Below are positions 1-5,960 of a stretch of DNA of 6,159 nucleotides, one piece after another. Under the pieces are notes generated by a model. The model worked only from the letters and a program-made list of their open reading frames with translations. It searched no databases and had not been told where the DNA came from. Source of the DNA: Betaproteobacteria bacterium (GTDB taxonomy: Bacteria; Pseudomonadota; Gammaproteobacteria; Burkholderiales; Burkholderiaceae_E); NCBI GenBank assembly GCA_016868095.1, contig VGHV01000152.1, positions 1-6,159 of the forward strand, written 5' to 3'. Within the stretch, counting starts at the first letter, position 1. The number at the start of each line of letters is the position of its first letter. The translations under genes were made by a program, and so were the position numbers.

Positions 1-149
1 GCGAAAGCTTCAGACCAGACCTCACCACGAGCAGCGAGAAAACGCCGCAACCCCTGCAAGTCGTTAACGCCTTGTGGTAGCGAAATCGTTTCGGCATCTA
101 TACCGATTGCCTCGCGAAGTGATGCGAAATAACGCATATGCACAAGCAT
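1..149 (-). CDS. moaD: Molybdopterin synthase sulfur-carrier subunit MoaD (5' part, cut by window edge)
   Basis: Partial gene: 49 codons are visible before the left edge. It encodes the ubiquitin-like small subunit of molybdopterin synthase, a cytoplasmic protein whose C-terminal Gly-Gly thiocarboxylate supplies sulfur to cyclic pyranopterin monophosphate; that Gly-Gly lies outside the window. The visible N-terminus, LVHMRYFASLREAIG followed by IDAETISLP, aligns well with the family opening (E. coli MIKVLFFAQVRELVGTDA). The ATG at 149-147 overlaps the moeA stop by one base (TGATG), which suggests translational coupling. A second in-frame ATG at 137-135 (Met5) would remove residues that form the first beta strand in homologues, so the 149 start is preferred. 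A weak GGTGA at 160-156 sits 6 nt upstream. MoaE, the large subunit, would be expected next, beyond position 1; that is inference. Confidence 0.88.
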   Translation of the reverse strand, partial: MLVHMRYFASLREAIGIDAETISLPQGVNDLQGLRRFLAARGEVWSEAF

Positions 150-1357
150 CAAAGTTCACCGTACCAATGGTTAAAACTATAAAAGGGAATCATCTCACCT
201 TGACGAACCACCGTATGGGGTTGAATCTCGGCCAGACCATCACCCCATACCGTCGAGCTTAAAACACCTGAACTCTGATTGGGGAATCGCTCAATCCCGC
301 CCTGATCATTCACCCTCACGCGCAAAAACTCACGTCTTTTGTCGGGCTTAAGCCAGTCGAAATCTGCCCGCATCGGTATGGCCTTCATCACCCAGTCGCG
401 CTGCCCTTGTAATTTCATGATAAAGGGCTGTACAAAGAGTAGAAATGTTACAAAGCTTGATACAGGATTTCCTGGCAGACCGATGAAATGCGCTTCATGT
501 GCTGGCCGTTGAATCTTTCCCCAGGCAAGGGGCTTACCGGGCTTGATCGCAATCTGCCAAGCCCGCAAAACACCCTCAGCTTCGACTGCAGGCTTGACAT
601 GATCCTCTTCACCAACAGACATGCCTCCAGAGGTGATGATCAAATCACAGCGATCGGCGGCACGGCGCAAAGCGGCGCGGGTTTCCTCGAATTTATCCGC
701 AATAATGCCTAGGTCTTCGACCACACAGCCAAGTCGCCGCAACATATTAACCAAAACAAAACGATTTGAATTATAGATCGATCCAGGTTTCAGCGGCTCT
801 CCGGGCATCGTCAGTTCATCGCCGGTAAAAAAGCAGCCCACCCTAACGCGTCGATAAACCTGTACTCTTGCCAGCCCCACCGAGGCTGCCAGCCCAAGTG
901 ATTGAGGCCTGAGGCGCTCGCCCTTCGCAAGAATGCAATCCCCAGCACGGATATCCTCGCCAGCGCGACGAATCCAATCGCCAGCTTTAGGCTGATTCAA
1001 AATCAGCACTTTCTCACCTTCCATGCGGGTTTGCTCTTGCATCACTACAGCGTCAGCACCCTCGGGGATGAAAGCGCCGGTAAAGACTCGGGCGATCGTT
1101 CCCTTCTTGAGTGAATCGGCAATATGGCCTGCAGGTATGCGTTGACTCACCTCAAATCCAAAGCCAGACTTGAGATCTTCGCTATTTAATGCATAGCCAT
1201 CCATCTGCGTGTTGTCCATGGGTGGCACATTCATGCTCGAGATCTGATCACAAGCAAGCACACGACCGTCCGCCTCGATCGTGTCGACCTCTTCATTATC
1301 AGCAACTGGCTCGGCAAGAGCCAATAACTGAGATAAAGCCTCGTCTAAGCTAAGCAT
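149..1357 (-). CDS. moeA: Molybdopterin molybdenumtransferase MoeA
   Basis: 402-residue cytoplasmic enzyme that inserts molybdate into adenylylated molybdopterin, the last general step of molybdenum cofactor synthesis; its usual partner is MogA or MoaB, not seen here. The length is typical of the family. The N-terminal part has NVPPMDNTQMDGYAL (residues 43-57, with the conserved MDGYA aspartate at 53), then FTGAFIPEGADAVVMQE (92-108) and GEDIRAGD (133-140). The central MoCF-binding domain has FFTGDEL (176-182), YNSN (195-198), ITSGGMSVGEEDHV (241-254), KPGKPLAWG (272-280) and LPGNPVSSF (294-302). The C-terminal beta domain covers about 325-402 and includes FLRVRV and QSSGVLSS. I saw no damage to key motifs. 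The ATG at 1357 is supported by a GGAG at 1370-1367, 9 nt upstream. The gene lies 12 nt after thrC and overlaps moaD by one base, so it is almost certainly co-transcribed with both. More than one MoeA paralogue is common in bacteria, so this may not be the only copy. Confidence 0.96.
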   Translation of the reverse strand: MLSLDEALSQLLALAEPVADNEEVDTIEADGRVLACDQISSMNVPPMDNTQMDGYALNSEDLKSGFGFEVSQRIPAGHIADSLKKGTIARVFTGAFIPEGADAVVMQEQTRMEGEKVLILNQPKAGDWIRRAGEDIRAGDCILAKGERLRPQSLGLAASVGLARVQVYRRVRVGCFFTGDELTMPGEPLKPGSIYNSNRFVLVNMLRRLGCVVEDLGIIADKFEETRAALRRAADRCDLIITSGGMSVGEEDHVKPAVEAEGVLRAWQIAIKPGKPLAWGKIQRPAHEAHFIGLPGNPVSSFVTFLLFVQPFIMKLQGQRDWVMKAIPMRADFDWLKPDKRREFLRVRVNDQGGIERFPNQSSGVLSSTVWGDGLAEIQPHTVVRQGEMIPFYSFNHWYGEL

Positions 1358-1366
1358 GGCGCCTGG

Positions 1367-1372
1367 CTCCTA
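1367..1372 (-). promoter_or_regulatory. Shine-Dalgarno site of moeA overlapping the thrC stop codon
   Basis: On the minus strand TAGGAG occupies 1372-1367: its TAG is the thrC stop and its GGAG is the moeA ribosome binding site, 9 nt before the moeA ATG. The sharing of bases fixes the moeA start and suggests that moeA translation depends partly on ribosomes finishing thrC. Confidence 0.7.
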
Positions 1373-2827
1373 GCGCGCAGGCGCGTGAGTGCGTATATAG
1401 GACTTAAGCATCGCTAAATCCTTGGGCATACGACAAAAACGCTGTGGAAGTTGGGATAGCTTTTGAAAGCCAGCGGGGACTGAGGGAGCATGACCCAAGG
1501 CCTCGACAATCGTGTCTGGAAACTTAGCAGGCTGCGCTGTCTCAAGGCAAATCATGGGAATGCCGGGTTCGGCATAAGCTTTCGCCACGGCCACCCCATC
1601 GGCTGTGTGGGGGTCGATCAATTCGCCATAACGATGATAAAACTCACGGATTATCTCTAATCTTAAGCTGTGTGAACTTGATCCAGAGACCATGCCAAAG
1701 CGCTCGACCTGCATTTGCCAGCGAGCATCACCAGAAACATCAAAATACCCTTGTTGATCGATTTTTGCCCAAAGATTTCTTGTTTGCTCAGGGTCTCGAT
1801 CAAAGAGATCAAACATAAAACGTTCAAAATTCGATGCCCTCGATATGTCCATCGACGGGGAACTGGTCTGGCGGGTTTCCTGACTTAAACGAGGGCGATA
1901 CCGTCCAGTCTTAAAAAATTCGTCAAGTACATTGTTTTCATTGGTTGCCAGCACCAATCGGCGAACCGGCAAACCCATTTGCCTTGCAATATGGCCCGCT
2001 AGAATATTGCCGAAGTTACCCGAGGGAACACTAAAAGACACTTCCTGCGGCTTCGATACATTGGCATGCAAATCGACGCGATCAGCAGGCACAGCTTTGG
2101 TCGCGGCAAAATAGCCTTTGAAATAGTAAACAACCTGAGCAAGCACACGAGCCCAATTGATCGAATTCACAGTTCCTATGGCGTAGCGATCCTTGAACAC
2201 GAGGTCAGCAGATACTGCCTTAACAAGATCTTGCGCATCGTCAAACACACCATCAAGGGCTATATTAAAAATATTATTATCTAATAATGAGAACATTTGA
2301 GCCGTCTGAAACCGACTCATCTTCCCATCGGGTGAAAGCATAAAGACGCGCACACCACGCTTTCCTCGCATCGCATATTCGGCAGCGCTACCCGTATCAC
2401 CTGATGTAGCGCCTAGAATGTTTAAATGCTCGCCGCGTTTTAGCAAGACATATTCAAACAAGTTGCCAAGCAGCTGCATCGCTATATCTTTGAACGCAAG
2501 ACTTGGGCCATTCGAGAGGCGAAGCAAGCAGTACTGCTCATCGAGTTTTTTTAGTGGTGTCACCTCGCGCGTTCCAAAAGCCATTAAGGTATAACTTTTA
2601 TCGATCAATGCACGAAGACTGCTCTCAGGCCAATCGCTGACATAGCGCTTGAGAATTGCAAAGGCCAGCTCCGAATATGAAAGATCCCGCCAAGACTCAA
2701 TCAGCGTGGGGTCGCATCGCGGGTAAGCTTCTGGCACCACCAATCCGCCGTCAGGCGCCAAACCACCGAGTAGGATGTCTTCAAAGCTGCTCGGCGCCAT
2801 GCCGCCTCGGGTTGATAAATAGCGCAT
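1370..2827 (-). CDS. thrC: Threonine synthase, long (type II) form, PLP-dependent
   Basis: 485-residue cytoplasmic enzyme that converts O-phospho-L-homoserine to L-threonine and phosphate, the final step of threonine synthesis. It opens with MRYLSTRGG and the substrate-binding stretch LAPDGGLVVPE (23-33), typical of the long bacterial/fungal class of about 430-510 residues. The PLP lysine is K113 in PSLAFKDIAMQ (108-118). The glycine-rich phosphate loop GATSGDTGSAAE is at 139-150, PSGNFGN at 268-274 and SSPSMDI at 322-328. No catalytic motif is missing. The ATG at 2827 lies 3 nt after the hom stop. Its only Shine-Dalgarno-like sequence is GAGGA at 2845-2841, inside the last hom codons and 13 nt from the ATG. 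This is long spacing, so coupling to hom translation is likely. A stretch around 2255-2290, coding for DNNIFNIAL, is noticeably AT-rich, but the reading frame and family match are intact. Confidence 0.97.
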   Translation of the reverse strand: MRYLSTRGGMAPSSFEDILLGGLAPDGGLVVPEAYPRCDPTLIESWRDLSYSELAFAILKRYVSDWPESSLRALIDKSYTLMAFGTREVTPLKKLDEQYCLLRLSNGPSLAFKDIAMQLLGNLFEYVLLKRGEHLNILGATSGDTGSAAEYAMRGKRGVRVFMLSPDGKMSRFQTAQMFSLLDNNIFNIALDGVFDDAQDLVKAVSADLVFKDRYAIGTVNSINWARVLAQVVYYFKGYFAATKAVPADRVDLHANVSKPQEVSFSVPSGNFGNILAGHIARQMGLPVRRLVLATNENNVLDEFFKTGRYRPRLSQETRQTSSPSMDISRASNFERFMFDLFDRDPEQTRNLWAKIDQQGYFDVSGDARWQMQVERFGMVSGSSSHSLRLEIIREFYHRYGELIDPHTADGVAVAKAYAEPGIPMICLETAQPAKFPDTIVEALGHAPSVPAGFQKLSQLPQRFCRMPKDLAMLKSYIRTHAPAR

Positions 2828-2830
2828 GGC

Positions 2831-4141
2831 TTAATCTAGGTCCTCAAGACGCAAACGGACTGCTGAGGACAGCACCGTGGGCAGGGCTTCGATCATGGCA
2901 ATCGCTTGATCAACCGCTGATTCGATGCACCGATGCGTCAGCAAAATAACATCGGTTTGGTGTTCGCCAGCATCGGGCTCGCGCTGCAGGACCGCATCAA
3001 GCGAGATGCCGCCATCAGCCAATATCCTGGTGATATCAGCAAGCACGCCGGGTTGATCTTCAACCCGAAGCCGCACATAGTAAGCCGATTCAATGTGCTC
3101 GCGGGCCAAGACGGCAGTATCGAGGACCGCATCCGCTTGAAAAGCGAGGCTCGGAACCCTAAGGCCCGCAGGCACTGCAAACGCACGCGCCACATCAACA
3201 AGATCAGCGATCACTGCGGACGCTGTTGGCTCGGCACCCGCCCCCTTGCCGTAATACATGGTGTGGCCAACAGCATCTGCTTTGACCCAGACTGCATTCA
3301 TTGCTCCTTCGACCGAAGCAATTAAGCGCTTGGCTGGAATCAATGTGGGATGGACGCGTAACTCCACGCCTTCAGGACGACGCCTTGTGATGCCAAGCAA
3401 CTTGATTCGATAACCGAGTTGCTCGGCATAGCGAATATCCTCGGCTTGCAAGTTGGTGATGCCTTCAATATGGGCCCGATTGAATTGCACCGGAATACCA
3501 AAGGCAATCGAGGCTAGCAAGCTGATCTTGTGTCCGGCATCAATACCTTCAATGTCAAAACTTGGATCAGCCTCCGCGTAGCCTAGCGCCTGAGCCTGCT
3601 TCAAGACTTCGGCAAAGGGCAAGCCCTTCTCGCGCATCTCCGACAAAATAAAGTTGGTTGTACCGTTAATAATCCCCGCAATCCACTCAATACGATTGGC
3701 TGTTAAGCCCTCGCGCAAGGCCTTAATAATCGGTATCCCGCCAGCAACAGCTGCTTCATAAGCAAGGATCACGCCCTTTTTTCTTGCCGCTGCAAAAATT
3801 TCATCGCCATGTACCGCAAGCAAAGCTTTGTTTGCGGTTACCACATGTTTGCCTTGCTCAATCGCCGCAAGCACCAAGGATTTAGCAACGCCATACCCGC
3901 CCACGAGTTCAAGCACAACGTCGATGTCGGGATCATTGACGATTGAGAAGCCATCGTCACAAACTTCAGCACGATCACCGACCAGGGCTTTTGCCTTGGC
4001 AAGATCCATATCGGCGACCCTGGTAATCCGGATCTCGCAACCTGCACGACGGGTAATTTCGTGCTGATTGCGCCAAAGGACCTCGAAGCTGCCACCCCCG
4101 ACCGTTCCAACGCCGAGTAATCCAACGCGAAGATTTTTCAT
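2831..4141 (-). CDS. hom: Homoserine dehydrogenase with C-terminal ACT domain
   Basis: 436-residue cytoplasmic NAD(P)-dependent enzyme reducing L-aspartate 4-semialdehyde to L-homoserine, the branch point to threonine and methionine. The N-terminal Rossmann fold has the nucleotide loop VGLLGVGTVGGG (6-17) and LELVGG (78-82). ANKALLA (103-109) contains K105, which matches a conserved active-site lysine of the family. The catalytic domain has YEAAVAGGIPIIK (128-140), GIINGTTNFIL (156-166), GYAEADPSFDIEG (187-199) and DAGHK (201-205), where D201 and K205 fit the catalytic Asp/Lys pair. The ACT regulatory domain begins near 354 (YYVRLRVEDQPGVLADIT). This architecture usually gives threonine feedback inhibition; that is family knowledge, not seen directly. 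It is monofunctional, with no aspartokinase domain. The start at 4141 has a good Shine-Dalgarno AGGAAG at 4152-4147, 5 nt away. It follows alaC by 16 nt and precedes thrC by 3 nt. Confidence 0.97.
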   Translation of the reverse strand: MKNLRVGLLGVGTVGGGSFEVLWRNQHEITRRAGCEIRITRVADMDLAKAKALVGDRAEVCDDGFSIVNDPDIDVVLELVGGYGVAKSLVLAAIEQGKHVVTANKALLAVHGDEIFAAARKKGVILAYEAAVAGGIPIIKALREGLTANRIEWIAGIINGTTNFILSEMREKGLPFAEVLKQAQALGYAEADPSFDIEGIDAGHKISLLASIAFGIPVQFNRAHIEGITNLQAEDIRYAEQLGYRIKLLGITRRRPEGVELRVHPTLIPAKRLIASVEGAMNAVWVKADAVGHTMYYGKGAGAEPTASAVIADLVDVARAFAVPAGLRVPSLAFQADAVLDTAVLAREHIESAYYVRLRVEDQPGVLADITRILADGGISLDAVLQREPDAGEHQTDVILLTHRCIESAVDQAIAMIEALPTVLSSAVRLRLEDLD

Positions 4142-4146
4142 CTCGA

Positions 4147-4152
4147 CTTCCT
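4147..4152 (-). promoter_or_regulatory. Shine-Dalgarno site of hom
   Basis: AGGAAG on the minus strand, placed 5 nt before the hom ATG (4141-4139) and starting 5 nt after the alaC stop TAA (4160-4158). It is the clearest ribosome binding site in the left-hand gene set and fixes the hom start. Confidence 0.65.
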
Positions 4153-4157
4153 ATGTA

Positions 4158-5405
4158 TTAAACGCCGACGGACTGCGAATCGCCGCGCAATAGTTCGCGA
4201 ATCCCGCGCACAGCCTGACGAATACGCTGTTCATTCTCAATTAAGGCGAAACGAACATATTCATCGCCTAACTCCCCAAAGCCGATCCCTGGCGACACGG
4301 CGACCTTTGCCTCGCTCAGGAGTCGCTTTGCAAACTCGAGCGAGCCCTCTGCCCGGAATGCCTCCGGAATACGCGCCCAGATATACATCGATGCCTTTGG
4401 CGAATCGACCTGCCATCCCGCCTCGTTGAGCCCTTTGGCGAGCACATCGCGCCGCATACGATATTTGGCGCAGACCTCGTGAACACATTCCTGCGGACCA
4501 TCAAGGGCGGCGATTGAGGCTACTTGAATCGGCGTAAAAGCGCCGTAATCGTGATAACTTTTGATACGCGCTAGCGCTGCAATCATTTCGGCATTGCCAA
4601 CCATAAACCCAATTCGCCACCCCGCCATGTTATAACTTTTGCTCATGGTAAAGGACTCAACGGCAACCTCTCGAGCACCAGGCACTTCCAGGATTGAAGG
4701 TGCGCGATAGCCGTCAAAAACAATATCGGCATAGGCCAAGTCGTGAACAATCATCACATTGAACTCATGCGCCAGCGACACGACCTTTTCAAAAAAAGCG
4801 AGGTCAACGCATTGCGCTGTCGGGTTACTCGGAAAACCCAGGATCATTAGCTTGGGCTCCTTTACTGCCTTGCGCAATGTGTTTTCGAGTTCTGCTAGGA
4901 AATCAACCTCGGGCAGCATAGGTACCGATAAGGTCTCTGCCCCAGCAATGACCGCCCCGTAAATATGAATGGGATAACTCGGATTCGGCACGATGACGGT
5001 ATCACCACGATCAAGCGTTGCAAGCATCAAATGGGCCAGCCCTTCCTTCGAGCCAATCGTCACAATCGCTTCAGTATCAGGGTCTAAATGCACCTCATAA
5101 CGGCGCTCATACCAGTCAGCGATCGCTTTTCGAAGCCTCGGGATACCACGCGATACCGAATAACCATGGGTGTGGGGCTTTTGTGAGGCTTCAACAAGCT
5201 TGTCGATAATATGTTGAGGCGTGGCGCCATCAGGATCGCCCATACTTAAATCGATAATGTCTTCGCCCCGGCGGCGAGCAGCCATTTTCAACTCACCCGT
5301 GATGTTGAAAACATAGGGCGGCAGGCGCTGAATGCGCGAAAATTCTCGAGAAGGCGTCATGATGTTCGGGCAAAGGAGCGGTTCTAGAGTCGACGAATGT
5401 AACAT
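4158..5405 (-). CDS. alaC: PLP-dependent aminotransferase, AlaC (YfdZ) type, glutamate-pyruvate
   Basis: 415-residue fold-type I, class I/II aminotransferase. It closely resembles E. coli AlaC, which makes alanine from pyruvate and glutamate: compare FSRIQRLPPYVFNITGELKM (22-41) with the E. coli FTRIDRLPPYVFNITAELKM. Other motifs are LSMGDPDG (53-60), GYSVSRGIPRLR (81-92), NPSYPIH (141-147), FPSNPTAQ (191-198), HDLAYADI (221-228), the PLP lysine K256 in SFTMSKSYNMAGWRIGF (251-267), and R386 in YVRFALIEN, which should bind the substrate carboxylate. The upstream ATG at 5405 is used here because AAGGA lies 11 nt before it. The second ATG (5360-5358, Met16) would give a 400-residue protein beginning MTPSREFSRI, closer to the usual N-terminus, but it has no visible Shine-Dalgarno. 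It is the first gene of the hom-thrC unit. The substrate is inferred from family and could differ, for example another 2-oxo acid linked to the aspartate pathway. Confidence 0.92.
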   Translation of the reverse strand: MLHSSTLEPLLCPNIMTPSREFSRIQRLPPYVFNITGELKMAARRRGEDIIDLSMGDPDGATPQHIIDKLVEASQKPHTHGYSVSRGIPRLRKAIADWYERRYEVHLDPDTEAIVTIGSKEGLAHLMLATLDRGDTVIVPNPSYPIHIYGAVIAGAETLSVPMLPEVDFLAELENTLRKAVKEPKLMILGFPSNPTAQCVDLAFFEKVVSLAHEFNVMIVHDLAYADIVFDGYRAPSILEVPGAREVAVESFTMSKSYNMAGWRIGFMVGNAEMIAALARIKSYHDYGAFTPIQVASIAALDGPQECVHEVCAKYRMRRDVLAKGLNEAGWQVDSPKASMYIWARIPEAFRAEGSLEFAKRLLSEAKVAVSPGIGFGELGDEYVRFALIENEQRIRQAVRGIRELLRGDSQSVGV

Positions 5406-5477
5406 TTCCGTATGAATCCTTCCGGCATCATGCGTCTATGACATGGCAGGCAAGCAAAGAAAACACCAAGCAGCCCT
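5406..5477. promoter_or_regulatory. Divergent intergenic region between alaC and the Mth938-like gene
   Basis: This 72-nt spacer lies between two divergently read genes, so it should carry all or part of both promoters. I could not find convincing -35/-10 pairs on either strand. TATGAA (5411-5416) and CTATGA (5436-5441) resemble -10 elements on the plus strand, but neither has a good -35 at 16-18 nt. The promoters may extend into the coding ends on either side. No operator-like inverted repeat or riboswitch-like structure was recognised. Confidence 0.45.
5417..5423 (-). promoter_or_regulatory. Candidate Shine-Dalgarno site supporting the long alaC start
   Basis: GGAAGGA on the minus strand, 11 nt before the ATG at 5405-5403. 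The alternative ATG at 5360 is preceded by CGCTCCTTTGCCCGAACATC, which has no purine-rich site. This favours the longer protein, although the spacing is somewhat long. Confidence 0.45.
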
Positions 5478-5855
5478 ATGAAACTCCAAGAACATCAAGC
5501 AGCGTCATTACATACGATTACTGGCTACGGCGATTGTTGGATTGCGGTCAATGCACAAACAACCGAGGGAAGCCTGCTTGTCATGCCCGAAGGCATGCTT
5601 CAGGCCTGGCGTCCGCAACAGTGGCAAGACATTAAAGCCGAGGACTTTGAGCTCATGATTGAAGCCAAACCCGATCTGGTGATTGTGGGCACGGGTGCTC
5701 AGCAACGGTTTTTGCACCCAAAACTCATAAGCCAGGTATCAAGTCAAGGCATCGGCGTGGAATGTATGGCGACCCCCGCAGCCTGCCGAACCTACAACAT
5801 CTTGATGGCGGAAGGCCGCAAAGTTTTGGCGGCTTTATTGCCCATGCAGGCCTGA
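5478..5855 (+). CDS. Mth938-like domain (DUF498) protein of unknown function
   Basis: 125-residue protein that is one whole Mth938-like domain, the superfamily that also includes the mitochondrial complex I assembly factor NDUFAF3. No biochemical function is established for the bacterial members. Recognisable parts are the N-terminal MKLQEH and HTITGYG (12-18), LLVMPEG (33-39), AWRPQQW (43-49), KPDLVIVGTGAQQRFLHPKL (64-83) and the strongly conserved end GVECMATPAACRTYNILMAEGRKVLAALL (93-121). No signal peptide or membrane segment is apparent, so a cytoplasmic location is inferred. The start ATG is the only one in frame after the stop at 5439-5441, though no clear Shine-Dalgarno precedes it. 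It is read divergently from alaC and lies 105 nt upstream of the peroxiredoxin gene on the same strand, so the two may be co-transcribed. Confidence 0.88.
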   Translation: MKLQEHQAASLHTITGYGDCWIAVNAQTTEGSLLVMPEGMLQAWRPQQWQDIKAEDFELMIEAKPDLVIVGTGAQQRFLHPKLISQVSSQGIGVECMATPAACRTYNILMAEGRKVLAALLPMQA

Positions 5856-5960
5856 GCGTGCGTTCCAATCATTGGCAGCCGTCTACCCAATGCATGAGGA
5901 GACGTGTATGCCTCAAAACCATGAAATCTAACTTCTCTTTTTTTGCGAGTGAATCGAGCG
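5856..5960. other. Spacer between the Mth938-like gene and bcp
   Basis: 105-nt non-coding spacer. It contains a strong Shine-Dalgarno sequence with a 7-codon ORF, listed separately, and a run of seven T at 5938-5944. The T run has no GC-rich hairpin immediately before it, so I do not call a terminator. A weak 5-bp stem (TGAGG 5895-5899 with CCTCA 5911-5915) encloses the short ORF's start codon. A bcp promoter could lie here, but no good -35/-10 pair was found. Confidence 0.5.
5908..5931 (+). other. Possible 7-codon leader ORF upstream of bcp
   Basis: ATG at 5908 reads MPQNHEI and stops at TAA 5929-5931. GAGGAG at 5896-5901 lies exactly 6 nt before the ATG, making it the best Shine-Dalgarno/start arrangement in the right-hand part of the window and better than that of bcp itself. 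The stop is 29 nt before the bcp ATG and in a different frame. It could be a translated leader peptide, the remnant of an older gene start, or chance. The peptide has no run of a single amino acid suggesting attenuation. Nothing beyond the SD-ATG-stop arrangement supports it. Confidence 0.2.

Larger units (their letters stand above)
1..5405 (-). other. Probable operon alaC-hom-thrC-moeA-moaD
   Basis: Five minus-strand genes are packed with gaps of 16, 3 and 12 nt and a final 1-nt overlap. No terminator-like hairpin with a T run lies between any of them. One transcript starting upstream of 5405 is the simplest reading. Continuation beyond position 1 into moaE is expected from family context but not seen. 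Confidence 0.75.

Noticed and set aside
2255..2295. AT-rich patch inside thrC as a possible insertion or foreign segment
   Set aside because: The frame is continuous and codes for the expected threonine synthase residues; it simply uses A/T-ending codons for Asn, Ile, Leu and Phe.
2933..3325. 130-codon plus-strand open frame opposite hom
   Set aside because: It lies wholly antisense to the conserved C-terminal half of hom, its translation resembles no family I know, and it has no ribosome site; it is a shadow of the real gene.
5343..5352. Perfect 10-bp palindrome TTCTCGAGAA near the alaC 5' end
   Set aside because: It falls within conserved coding sequence (SREF) and has no second copy nearby; probably chance rather than an operator.
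5383..5394. TCTAGAGTCGAC, identical to part of a common cloning-vector polylinker
   Set aside because: The flanking bases do not match the polylinker on either side and the gene continues smoothly, so chance is the better explanation.
5438..5635. 65-codon plus-strand frame overlapping the start of the Mth938-like gene
   Set aside because: It conflicts with the frame that matches the Mth938 family; no recognisable protein.
5938..5944. Run of seven T as a possible intrinsic terminator after the Mth938-like gene
   Set aside because: No GC-rich inverted repeat lies directly before it.
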